Assembly: GCA_964541595.1 (NCBI GenBank)
Contig: CAZIRO010000011.1
Coordinates: 1 to 30,279, forward strand
DNA: 30,279 bases
Direction: 5' to 3'
Origin: CAZIRO01 sp964541595
Lineage (GTDB): Bacteria; Acidobacteriota; HRBIN11
Position 1 is the first letter of the stretch. Each line of letters opens with the position of its first letter. The notes beneath the pieces are model-generated. The model had not been told where the DNA came from, made no database searches, and worked only from the letters and a program-made list of their open reading frames with translations. The translations under genes and the position numbers were made by a program. Below, piece after piece: positions 23,280-30,196 of the stretch.

Positions 23280-23836
23280 GTATCCCCTTCCGTTTCGATC
23301 GGTTCAGCACGGTGTCCCACGAGGACGACGTCCCGGCCGTCCACCTCGTGGATCAGCACGTGCACGACCTCATCCCACCGGGTCGGCACAAACATTCCTA
23401 CAATGTCCGCCTGGATCGGCAGTTCCCGATGGTTCCGATCAATGAGCACGACCAGCCGGACAGCCCGCGGGCGACCGTAGTCAATGAGCGCGTCCAGCGC
23501 TGCACGGACGGTCCGACCGGTAAAGAGGACATCGTCCACAAGAAAAACCGTTCGACCGTCGATCGCACCGGGAAGTTCCGTTTTGCGAACGAGCGGCACG
23601 GGACCGACCTGCGTGAGGTCGTCCCGATACAGGGTGATATCCAGCACACCGAGCGGAAGGGTCCGTTCGGTAATCTCGGCGATGATGGCACGCAACCGTT
23701 CCGCCAGGGGTAACCCGCGCGTGCGGATGCCCACGATGACGCCCTGCGGAAGGTCCCGGTTGTACCGCTCCACGATCTCATGGGCCATTCGTTGCAACGT
23801 CCGCGCAATATCTTCGGCGGTCATGACCATGCGCAT
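23276..23836 (-). CDS. pyrR: PyrR bifunctional regulator / uracil phosphoribosyltransferase
   Basis: PyrR binds UMP and, in many bacteria, the pyr mRNA leader to repress the operon; it also has uracil phosphoribosyltransferase activity. The 186-residue product has the type I PRTase fold with the PRPP loop FLVDDVLFTGRTVRAAL (98-114) and a GIRTRGLPLAERL segment (36-48). Three ATGs stand near the start (residues 1, 3 and 5); GGAG lies about nine bases before the first. The leader is about 60 bases, with one small hairpin (23854-23871) and no obvious antiterminator/terminator pair, so any PyrR action here may be on translation rather than attenuation. It leads the pyrRBC operon. Confidence 0.94.
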   Translation of the reverse strand: MRMVMTAEDIARTLQRMAHEIVERYNRDLPQGVIVGIRTRGLPLAERLRAIIAEITERTLPLGVLDITLYRDDLTQVGPVPLVRKTELPGAIDGRTVFLVDDVLFTGRTVRAALDALIDYGRPRAVRLVVLIDRNHRELPIQADIVGMFVPTRWDEVVHVLIHEVDGRDVVLVGHRAEPIETEGDT

Positions 23837-23853
23837 GCGTCACGCTCCTGTTT

Positions 23854-23871
23854 CGGTTCGATTCCGAACCG
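23854..23871 (-). promoter_or_regulatory. Hairpin in the pyrRBC leader
   Basis: CGGTTCG and CGAACCG form a perfect 7-bp stem around a 4-base loop in the pyrR leader, just upstream of the AGGAG sequence. It may modulate translation or bind a regulator. I cannot match it to the known PyrR-binding loop with confidence. Confidence 0.35.
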
Positions 23872-23904
23872 TACGACTCACCTGCACCGCTGAAAGGGGG
23901 TATC

Positions 23905-23934
23905 AGTATACCGGAGCGGGGTCCAATGGTCCAA
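23905..23934 (-). promoter_or_regulatory. Predicted promoter of pyrRBC
   Basis: On the minus strand TTGGAC (23934-23929), an 18-base spacer and TATACT (23910-23905). Transcription would begin near 23898, with a leader of about 62 bases. A second TTGGAC closer in (10-base spacing) is a direct repeat and is too near to act as the -35. Confidence 0.5.
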
Positions 23935-23956
23935 CCTGCCGGTTCGGTCCGGCACG

Positions 23957-25636
23957 CTACTCGGCGGGTGACTCCGGCTGCGCGGTATGGGTGCCGTTGC
24001 CCAGCGCCTCCCGGACCACCTGCGCGAGTCGGTGAAAATGAATGGGTTTCGTGATCCAGGCGATCCTGCCCTGGCGGATCATTTCGCGCCAGCGTTCGTC
24101 CGGGGGATAACCGGAAAGTACGATGATCCGTCCCGTATAATTTCGCGCATGCAGGGCGTCCACAAAGTGACGGCCGTTACCCGGCATGACGGCATCGGTC
24201 AGGACGAGTGCGATTTCATTCCGATACCGATCATAGACTGCCAGCGCTTCGTTCGTATTGCGTGCTGTCAGGACACGGCACCCCAATCGTTCCAGCATGT
24301 CTTTTTCCACCTGCAACACCGCGGCATCGTCCTCTACAAGCAGGATCGTTCGACGCACTGCACATACCGGGATCTCCGGCACGTCCGCAAGCGGTTCCTC
24401 CCGCTGCTGTGCCGAGGCCGGCAGGTAAATCAAAAACGTCGTCCCCCGGCTGACCTGCGTCTTGACATCGATGAACCCGTTGTGCTGACGCACAATTCCA
24501 TACACCTGAGAGAGTCCCAGACCGGTGCCTCCGTCGCGTTCCTTCGTCGTAAAAAACGGTGTGAGGAACACCCCGATGGGAACGCCACCAAGATGTTCCA
24601 GACGGTGTGCATGCGGTTCCGTCAGCATGGACAGATAGGTTCGACCGGCCGGATTCATTAAAACGATCCGGCGTTCCCGATCGAGCAGCACTACCCCGAC
24701 GGGCAATGCATCGATGATGCTCTCCAGCCGACGATGTTCTGCAGCGAGCAGCGCGCGCAAACGTGTAATAGAAACGGACGCCTGCTGGATGACCGCGTTC
24801 ATCCAGTGGCGTTGCGCTTCGGAAAACGCGTCACGCCGTTCCGCGGCCACGAGGAAGACACCCGTGACTTTCCATTCCTCGCTGACCGCAAACGGGATGG
24901 TCGACACTGATCGGAGTGCCTGTACCGGCGACAGATCCGTGTCCCGGGCACCAGTGAGATGCATGATGATCTGTTCCTCACGGATCACGGTGTGAAACCG
25001 GGTGCGAAAAGCCTGCAACAGCGCCTGCTGGACCTTCCGGATGACCGGGTCGGTAAGCGGCCGTTCTGCGTGAATGCGCAGTTCCGTTCGATCCCCTAAG
25101 GCCAACAAAACGGCCGCCACGTCATATTCGACGACACGCCGCAGATACTGCAATACGAGATCGAACAGTTCGTCATAACTCAGCGTATATCCGATCTGCC
25201 GTGCCAAATCGTACAACACCTGCAGTTCGTGCGTGCGCTGGCGTACCTTTTCTTCCAGCGTGGCGTTCCATGCGCGAAGTTCGTTCTGGTACCGGAGCAA
25301 CTGACGGATCATCGCATTGCGCGCGCGAATGACGTCCCCGATTTCATCCGCGGGTGGCGTTACTTCGAGGACGGCCGCCTGTAAATTCCCGGAAGCCACC
25401 TGCCAGTTGGACTGTTCCAGCTGCCGCAACGGCCGGAAGATCCACCGTTCCAGGGCAATCCAGAGCGGAACGATGAGCAGCGGGATCAGAAACACCACGG
25501 TGATGAAGAAATTCCAGGGATGATAGATCTGACGTTTTTCCATCATGAGATGCAATTCGCTCGAAAACAGCACGGCAAGGGTGGTGACCAGCGCGCCCCC
25601 GAGCAGGAATTTGGCTTTCAATCGCAGGTGGATCAT
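23957..25636 (-). CDS. Hybrid sensor-kinase-like protein lacking HisKA and N-box
   Basis: A 559-residue membrane protein built like a hybrid histidine kinase but with its centre missing. In order: two membrane helices (about 10-27 and 43-63), a HAMP-like segment (64-117), a coiled coil (117-140), a GAF-like domain (145-295), and the first half of a PAS domain (302-354, LPVGVVLLDRERRIVLMNPA). Then comes an abrupt join at about 354-359 to the F-box (PFFTTK, 360-365), the G2-box (GGTGLGLSQVYGIV, 369-382) and the end of the ATPase domain. A receiver domain follows (429-545, Asp481, Lys530). The phosphoacceptor His, the N-box and the G1-box are absent, so autophosphorylation is not expected. The frame is intact. 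The start at 25636 has GGAGG close upstream; an earlier in-frame codon at 25717 is less likely. An in-frame deletion is the simplest explanation. Confidence 0.88.
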   Translation of the reverse strand: MIHLRLKAKFLLGGALVTTLAVLFSSELHLMMEKRQIYHPWNFFITVVFLIPLLIVPLWIALERWIFRPLRQLEQSNWQVASGNLQAAVLEVTPPADEIGDVIRARNAMIRQLLRYQNELRAWNATLEEKVRQRTHELQVLYDLARQIGYTLSYDELFDLVLQYLRRVVEYDVAAVLLALGDRTELRIHAERPLTDPVIRKVQQALLQAFRTRFHTVIREEQIIMHLTGARDTDLSPVQALRSVSTIPFAVSEEWKVTGVFLVAAERRDAFSEAQRHWMNAVIQQASVSITRLRALLAAEHRRLESIIDALPVGVVLLDRERRIVLMNPAGRTYLSMLTEPHAHRLEHLGGVPIGVFLTPFFTTKERDGGTGLGLSQVYGIVRQHNGFIDVKTQVSRGTTFLIYLPASAQQREEPLADVPEIPVCAVRRTILLVEDDAAVLQVEKDMLERLGCRVLTARNTNEALAVYDRYRNEIALVLTDAVMPGNGRHFVDALHARNYTGRIIVLSGYPPDERWREMIRQGRIAWITKPIHFHRLAQVVREALGNGTHTAQPESPAE

Positions 25637-25743
25637 GGCCCTCCGCTCGTTGTTGGCGTATGGGGACCCGGGGTTTCCCGCATGGGCATCCGCTTGGTGG
25701 AAACTCCGGGGACACAATCGAGCGGACGCGGCCTGGCGGATCG

Positions 25744-25772
25744 ATTATACCCCAATGTGAATTCAACTTAAA
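25744..25772 (-). promoter_or_regulatory. Possible promoter of the sensor-like gene
   Basis: A perfect TATAAT on the minus strand (25749-25744), with an AT-rich TTTAAG at the 17-base position (25772-25767). It lies 12 bases from the terminal repeat of element copy 7 and about 108 bases upstream of the start at 25636. Confidence 0.45.
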
Positions 25773-25784
25773 ATTCTCCCGAGA

Positions 25785-25966
25785 TCGAGACAGGCAATGG
25801 GACACTGTGGACGTCTCTTCAGCCATGCGATGTCCCCGGCCCATGGGATGCCCCGTCCCCTGTCTCCCATCCCGGATACCTGGGACCGGATACCGGATAC
25901 CTGACACCTGACACCTGATACCTGACACCTGATACCTAACACCTGACACCTGATACCCGGGACCGC
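25785..25966. repeat. Composite element, copy 7 (right end truncated)
   Basis: The terminal repeat TCGAGACAGGCAATGGGACA (25785-25804) is followed by a type I arm (CTGTGGACGTCTCTTCAGCC, then GGCCCATGGGATGCCCCGTC) and about 13 heptamers (ATACCTG, ACACCTG, ATACCCG) at about 25877-25963. The second arm and right terminal repeat are missing. The core ends at GGGACC, directly before the tyrS promoter. It separates the divergent promoters of the sensor-like gene and tyrS in a 404-base gap that holds nothing else recognisable. Confidence 0.85.
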
Positions 25967-25970
25967 CCGG

Positions 25971-25999
25971 TTGACAACCGCCGGTACGGATGATATGTT
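25971..25999 (+). promoter_or_regulatory. Strong predicted sigma-70 promoter of tyrS
   Basis: A consensus TTGACA (25971-25976), a 17-base spacer and TATGTT (25994-25999), 41 bases before the tyrS ATG. It begins a few bases after the truncated end of element copy 7. The -35 lies in the short dyad CGGTT-GAC-AACCG. The leader is too short for a T-box riboswitch. Confidence 0.6.
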
Positions 26000-26040
26000 G
26001 CACCGCATCTCATGCAACGTTGTCCGGGAACGGAACAACA

Positions 26041-27306
26041 ATGACCAGGCTGGACACGCAATTGCAGCTGCTTACCCGGGGCTGTGTGGATGTTGTGACC
26101 GAGGAAGAGTTGCGAGACCGACTGGCCGAATCCATGCGGACGGGCCGCCCGTTACGTGTCAAAGCCGGATTTGACCCGACGGCTCCGGATCTGCACCTCG
26201 GTCATACAGTACTGCTGCGCAAAATGCGGCATTTCCAGCAGATGGGACATACGGTCATTTTTCTCATCGGTGATTTCACGGGACTCATCGGGGACCCGAC
26301 CGGACGTTCGGCAACCCGACCGCCAATGACACCGGAACAGATCGAAGCCAACGCACGAACGTACCGGGAACAGGTGTTCAAGATCCTCGATCCCGAACGA
26401 ACGGTGATCGATTTCAACAGCCGATGGTTGCGGCGCCTGCGGGCGGAAGATATCGTGCGACTCTGCGGGAAGTTCACCATCGCCCGGCTGCTTGAACGGG
26501 AAGATTTTGAAAAACGGTTGCGTGCAAACCGTGCGATTTACCTGCACGAACTCCTCTACCCCATCCTGCAGGCGTATGATTCCGTGGCCCTGGAAGCCGA
26601 TGTAGAACTCGGGGGGCAGGACCAGATCTTTAACCTGCTCGTCGGCCGGGACCTGCAACGTGCCATGGGCCAGCCGCCGCAGATCTGCATGACCGTACCG
26701 TTGCTGGAGGGTCTGGACGGGATCGAGAAAATGAGCAAGAGCCTGGGGAATTACGTCGGGATCACCGAACCCCCGGATACGATGTTCGGCAAACTCATGT
26801 CGATCTCGGACGATCTGATGTGGCGCTATTACGAACTGCTGACAGATGTGCCCCTGGAAAAGATCGCCCGCATGCGCGAGGACGCCACCGCGGGTCGGAT
26901 AAACCCCCGGGACTGCAAACTGCATCTCGCGTATCTCATTACGGCTGAATACCATGGACCGGACGCCGCGCGTGCCGCACGGGAAAAGTTTATCGCCGTC
27001 TTTTCCAAACGCCGGCTTCCGGAAGATATGGACGTGCTCGAACGTGCCGTTCCGGACCACCCCGTTGCCCTCATCGATCTTCTGGTCGATACCGGTCTGG
27101 TGCGTTCCCGTAGCGAAGCCAAACGCATGATCCAGAACGGTGCGGTGTCAGTCGCGTGCGTACCGCTGAACCAGCGACTGGAATGGATCGGTCAACTCAC
27201 GCGCACGACGGACATCCAGACTACATTGCCGGTGACGCATCCCTGTCAGGTGGTCCTCCGGGTCGGGAAACGGAAATTTCTGACCGTACGGTTCGTCGAA
27301 CAATAA
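26041..27306 (+). CDS. tyrS: Tyrosyl-tRNA synthetase
   Basis: Charges tRNA-Tyr with tyrosine in the cytoplasm. The 421-residue product is a class I synthetase with HLGH at 52-55 (the HIGH motif, in KAGFDPTAPDLHLGHTVLLR) and KMSKS at 230-234. The tyrosine- and tRNA-binding region includes YPILQAYDSVALEADVELGG (173-192). A C-terminal S4 RNA-binding domain covers about 350-415 (LVDTGLVRSRSEAKRMIQNG). The GFDPTAPDLHLGH form is that of the TyrRZ-type bacterial enzymes. The start at 26041 lies 41 bases after a strong promoter; the frame stays open a further 17 codons, but those overlap the promoter. It converges on the cytochrome gene with 26 bases between the stops. Confidence 0.96.
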   Translation: MTRLDTQLQLLTRGCVDVVTEEELRDRLAESMRTGRPLRVKAGFDPTAPDLHLGHTVLLRKMRHFQQMGHTVIFLIGDFTGLIGDPTGRSATRPPMTPEQIEANARTYREQVFKILDPERTVIDFNSRWLRRLRAEDIVRLCGKFTIARLLEREDFEKRLRANRAIYLHELLYPILQAYDSVALEADVELGGQDQIFNLLVGRDLQRAMGQPPQICMTVPLLEGLDGIEKMSKSLGNYVGITEPPDTMFGKLMSISDDLMWRYYELLTDVPLEKIARMREDATAGRINPRDCKLHLAYLITAEYHGPDAARAAREKFIAVFSKRRLPEDMDVLERAVPDHPVALIDLLVDTGLVRSRSEAKRMIQNGAVSVACVPLNQRLEWIGQLTRTTDIQTTLPVTHPCQVVLRVGKRKFLTVRFVEQ

Positions 27307-27332
27307 CGTACCGGAGACGGTTGCCCTTCGCG

Positions 27333-28115
27333 CTATTCCCGTCGGTTGTCCTTTTGTCCCGACGCACGGACCCAGCGGATGAAGGCCACCAGTGCATCCA
27401 GTTCGTCCTCGGTCAGATGGTCCCGGTAGGCGGGCATACGGATCTTTGCCCGCCGGATGAAGAATCGGGCTGCCGGATTGCGCGCCATACGCTGTGAAAT
27501 ACCGTCCAGGATCCACTCCCGCAGTTCCCGTTCATCCCGCACGAGTTCATCGAAATCCGGACTGTTCCACGCGGGGATATACCCTTTGAACGATCCGGGA
27601 TTCGGCATGGTCAGCCGCCCTTCGGGTCCGTGACAGTGGAAACAGCCTTTCTCCTGGGCGATATCCCGTCCCCGTTCGACCAGTGGATCCTCCGGTTGTC
27701 GCCAGAACGCCACGGCCTGATAAAACGCCACGAGATCCGCCAGTTGCGCGTCGGTCAATACATCCCGATATGCCGGCATCCGCAGTTTTTTTCGATCGGA
27801 TGGGGGTTTGGACGGGTCCGCGCGACCGTACAGGATCCAGTTACGGATTTTATCTTCCGTATCCGCATACATGATCCACGTCATCCCGTCCCATGATGGC
27901 ACGTCGCCCATGGGGGTTTGCATGGCCTGTGTACCCCCCATGCCGTGGCACGTGAAACACCCCAGACGCAGCGCCAGGCGAAATCCGCGTTCTTCCGGGG
28001 TGGCACCGGCTCTGCGCCAGTAAGCAACCCACAGGTGGTATGCTACATAGACACTTTCCGCGACAAACAGTATCCCGAACAAACCCAGTAATACCCGTTT
28101 TTGCCAGCGTCGCAT
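27333..28115 (-). CDS. Membrane-anchored diheme cytochrome c
   Basis: A 260-residue protein with an N-terminal membrane helix (about 8-28), probably uncleaved, and two cytochrome c domains facing the periplasm. Heme-binding CXXCH motifs are at 53-57 (CFTCH) and 158-162 (CFHCH). Each is followed about 60 residues later by a similar KLRMPAYRD / KIRMPAYRD segment whose Met113 and Met227 are likely sixth heme ligands. The two halves look like an internal duplication (LTDAQLADLVAFYQAV against LTEDELDALVAFIRWV). It should pass electrons between a membrane complex and a terminal oxidase or other partner. Heme attachment requires a Ccm/Ccs system not seen here. GGAGG lies nine bases before the ATG. 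Downstream neighbour on the other strand is tyrS. Confidence 0.93.
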   Translation of the reverse strand: MRRWQKRVLLGLFGILFVAESVYVAYHLWVAYWRRAGATPEERGFRLALRLGCFTCHGMGGTQAMQTPMGDVPSWDGMTWIMYADTEDKIRNWILYGRADPSKPPSDRKKLRMPAYRDVLTDAQLADLVAFYQAVAFWRQPEDPLVERGRDIAQEKGCFHCHGPEGRLTMPNPGSFKGYIPAWNSPDFDELVRDERELREWILDGISQRMARNPAARFFIRRAKIRMPAYRDHLTEDELDALVAFIRWVRASGQKDNRRE

Positions 28116-28312
28116 GGTCGACAGCCTCCACCATGGGGCGAATATGGATTCCGCCCCCCTTGTATCTGTCCATGAACGCCGATCGGCGTGGAATGGTTCG
28201 GCACCAGTGGCAGAACGAACGGACCGTACCGAAAAGGGGAACGAAGGGCCCCCGTTTTCCGGTGCGGGAAAACAGTCAGGCCCTCCGGTGGGCTGGAAGT
28301 CAGGGGAGGCTG

Positions 28313-28690
28313 TTAAGAAGTTGTGACCTCCTGGACAAAGATCATCTTGACCCCACCCTTTTCAATGAGAATCCCCTTCACGGTCACGACTTCACCCGCG
28401 TGTTCCTTGACCTGTTCAAACGGCTCGGCATTGTCGTGCATTTCGTTCAGAATGTAGATCTGGCCGTCATCAGTCAGGAGCGCTGCGGGGACACCTCCCT
28501 GCACACACATCTTCGCACATTTTGCATGTTTCGCACCGCGTTTGCCCTTCGCAAAGAAACAGGCAGTGTCAATGACCTCACCCTTGACGGTTACCGTTTT
28601 CCCCTGATCGGCAGCGAAACCGATTGCGTGGAATCCGGCCGTGGCCAGGAGAAGTCCGAAAACCAGAACCAGAGACGTCCAACGACGCAT
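28313..28690 (-). CDS. Small exported protein with Cys/His motif
   Basis: A 125-residue protein with a clear Sec signal peptide (MRRWTSLVLVFGLLLATAGF, cleavage likely after GFA near 26), so it is periplasmic. The mature part starts with a beta strand (KTVTVKGEVIDTACF) and a motif Cys44-x10-His55-x2-Cys58-x3-Cys62 (AKHAKCAKMCVQGGVP). It ends with a second beta region (GEVVTVKGILIEKGGVKMIF) that looks like an OB-fold. The motif suggests binding of a metal or a heme-related group, or a disulfide; the family is a known type of small exported protein that I cannot name. GGAGG lies seven bases before the ATG. It is upstream of the diheme cytochrome on the same strand (197-base gap, in which I see no gene or clear terminator), so a joint redox role is possible. 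Confidence 0.85.
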   Translation of the reverse strand: MRRWTSLVLVFGLLLATAGFHAIGFAADQGKTVTVKGEVIDTACFFAKGKRGAKHAKCAKMCVQGGVPAALLTDDGQIYILNEMHDNAEPFEQVKEHAGEVVTVKGILIEKGGVKMIFVQEVTTS

Positions 28691-28765
28691 GGGTTTCCCT
28701 CCATTGGATGATGTTAGAATCAGTCGGGGTCGACCTTCGAACCTTACACCCCTTCCCCTCGGGAT

Positions 28766-28930
28766 CCGACACCTGACACCCGGGACCTGAGACCTGACAC
28801 CTGGGACCTGAGACCTGGGACCTGACACCTGGGACCTGACACCTGAGACCTGGGACCTGACACCCGACACCGATGTCCACCGGTGCATCTGCGGATCCGG
28901 GGTGCTCCCACGTTCCATTGCCTGTCCCGA
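28766..28930. repeat. Composite element, copy 8 (left end truncated)
   Basis: About 15 heptamers (ACACCTG, GGACCTG, AGACCTG), the longest and most regular core in the window, at about 28768-28872. Then follow the second arm (GATGTCCACCGGTGCATCTG) and the right terminal repeat at 28911-28930. The type I/II arm and left terminal repeat are missing. It lies in the 449-base divergent gap between the Cys/His protein and galE. The remainder of the gap (28935-29139) holds a possible galE promoter and a long leader without other recognisable features. Confidence 0.87.
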
Positions 28931-28961
28931 TCCCGGGGGTTTCCTCGCGACACTGCATTTT

Positions 28962-28967
28962 TATAAA
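28962..28967 (+). promoter_or_regulatory. Possible -10 box upstream of galE
   Basis: TATAAA within an AT-rich TTTTTATAAAATA stretch, 32 bases beyond the terminal repeat of element copy 8. The -35 position holds GTTTCC, a poor match. If used it gives a leader of about 165 bases before galE. The same stretch is nearly symmetrical and could also serve the minus strand. Confidence 0.3.
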
Positions 28968-29139
28968 ATACGTTCGTCGCATGTGACAGGATTGCAGATG
29001 TTCGGGCAACTGATGCCGGGTGCCGGAGGTCAGAAACAGAACATCGTATCGCAAAAGTATGACGTATGTGCGCATGACGCAGCGGTGTCGGAACGCATGG
29101 TCCTCATGCCGCAATCGATGAGAATGCTGAGCCGGAACC

Positions 29140-30144
29140 ATGGCCCATATCACGCGGGTGCTCGTGACCGGCGGTGCCGGATATATCGGCAGCCACGTGT
29201 GTAAATACCTGACGCATCAGGGTGTAGAACCGATCGTGGTGGATAACCTGGAACGGGGCCACGATTGGGCTGTCCGCTGGGGACCGCTGTACCGCGTCGA
29301 TCTGCGGGACCCGGCAGCCATCCGGGCAGTGTTGACGCGCGAGCGTATCGATGCTGTGTTACATTTCGCGGGGTTGGCTTACGTCGGCGAGTCAATGCAC
29401 TGCCCTGAAGCGTATTTCGCCAACAACGTTACGGGAACGCTGCACCTTCTGGAGGCCATGCGTGCGGCAAATGTTCGCACGATCGTGTTTTCATCCAGTT
29501 GCGCTGTATACGGTATACCGCAACGGATTCCCATTCCGGAAGACCATCCGCAACATCCCATCAACCCGTACGGTGAAACGAAACGGTGCATTGAACGGAT
29601 GCTCCACTGGTACGGAAAAATCCACGGTTTTCGCTGGATTGCGCTTCGGTACTTCAACGCCGCCGGTGCTGACCCGGATGGGGAACTCGGCGAGTGGCAC
29701 GATCCGGAGACACACCTCATTCCGAACGTCCTGCGGACGGCACTCGGTCTGCAACCCTGTGTGGAGATTTACGGTACGGATTACCCAACGGACGATGGCA
29801 CGGCGATTCGGGATTACATTCACGTATGGGACCTGGCGGCAGCACACTGGCAGGCATTGACATACCTGGTCCGGGGAGGCGCCAGCACAGCCGTAAACCT
29901 CGGGACCGGCCATGGGGTTTCCGTTGCCCGGGTGGTCCGTACTGCACAGTCCGTCATCGGTCGTTCGATTCCCGTACGGACGACTGAACGCCGTCCGGGG
30001 GATCCACCGATACTCGTTGCCGATCCCTCTCGGGCAATGCGGATCCTGGAATGGCGTCCCCGGATGAGTGATCTGGAAACCGTGATCGGTACGGCGTGGG
30101 ACTGGATGAATAAATATGTGACAGAGTCCGCGCGGGATACGTAG
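29140..30144 (+). CDS. galE: UDP-glucose 4-epimerase
   Basis: Interconverts UDP-glucose and UDP-galactose in the cytoplasm with bound NAD. The 334-residue product is an extended short-chain dehydrogenase with the NAD motif GGAGYIGSH (11-19). The catalytic residues are Ser120 (SSSCAVYG), Tyr144 and Lys148 (NPYGETKRC). The family segment LRYFNAAGADPDGELGEWHD is near 168-187, and IRDYIHVWDLAAAHWQAL near 223-240. All match bacterial GalE rather than other nucleotide-sugar epimerases. The ATG at 29140 is used; no strong Shine-Dalgarno sequence is visible. It supplies UDP-galactose for polysaccharide or lipopolysaccharide synthesis and may serve glycosyltransferases such as that at 6420, though they are not linked here. 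Confidence 0.94.
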   Translation: MAHITRVLVTGGAGYIGSHVCKYLTHQGVEPIVVDNLERGHDWAVRWGPLYRVDLRDPAAIRAVLTRERIDAVLHFAGLAYVGESMHCPEAYFANNVTGTLHLLEAMRAANVRTIVFSSSCAVYGIPQRIPIPEDHPQHPINPYGETKRCIERMLHWYGKIHGFRWIALRYFNAAGADPDGELGEWHDPETHLIPNVLRTALGLQPCVEIYGTDYPTDDGTAIRDYIHVWDLAAAHWQALTYLVRGGASTAVNLGTGHGVSVARVVRTAQSVIGRSIPVRTTERRPGDPPILVADPSRAMRILEWRPRMSDLETVIGTAWDWMNKYVTESARDT

Positions 30145-30159
30145 TTTTCAGTGTCAGGT

Positions 30160-30196
30160 CACCACGGAGACACAGAGTCCACGGAGTGCACAGAGA
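30160..30196. repeat. CACGGAG/CACAGAG-type intergenic repeat
   Basis: Irregular short repeats CACGGAG, CACAGAG, CACGGAG, CACAGAG directly after galE. Runs of this kind occur as intergenic repeats in many environmental bacteria. It is preceded by GTGTCAGGTC, one or two units like the heptamer core. The remaining bases to the window end show nothing codable. Confidence 0.5.

Noticed and set aside
23851..23875. TTCGG-TTCGATT-CCGAA on the plus strand looks like a tRNA T-arm.
   Set aside because: No matching acceptor stem, D-arm or anticodon arm lies upstream; the site is the pyrR leader. Coincidental hairpin.
25877..25963. Heptamer tracts as a CRISPR array.
   Set aside because: Units are 7 bases with no spacers of constant length, no cas genes are present, and the tracts sit inside inverted-repeat elements.
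25990..26040. Longer tyrS start in the same frame.
   Set aside because: Those codons overlap the -10 box of a strong promoter and add residues not typical for the family.
28195..28215. GGCACCAGTGGCA as a sigma-54 promoter for the cytochrome region.
   Set aside because: The GG-N10-GC spacing is not met and no gene starts just downstream on that strand.
28116..28312. A terminator or small gene between the Cys/His protein and the cytochrome gene.
   Set aside because: Only a weak GGGCCC-centred dyad with mismatches and no T-run; no credible frame.
28902..29204. A 100-codon open frame upstream of galE.
   Set aside because: It starts in the terminal repeat of element copy 8, overlaps the conserved galE start in another frame and has no protein-like features.
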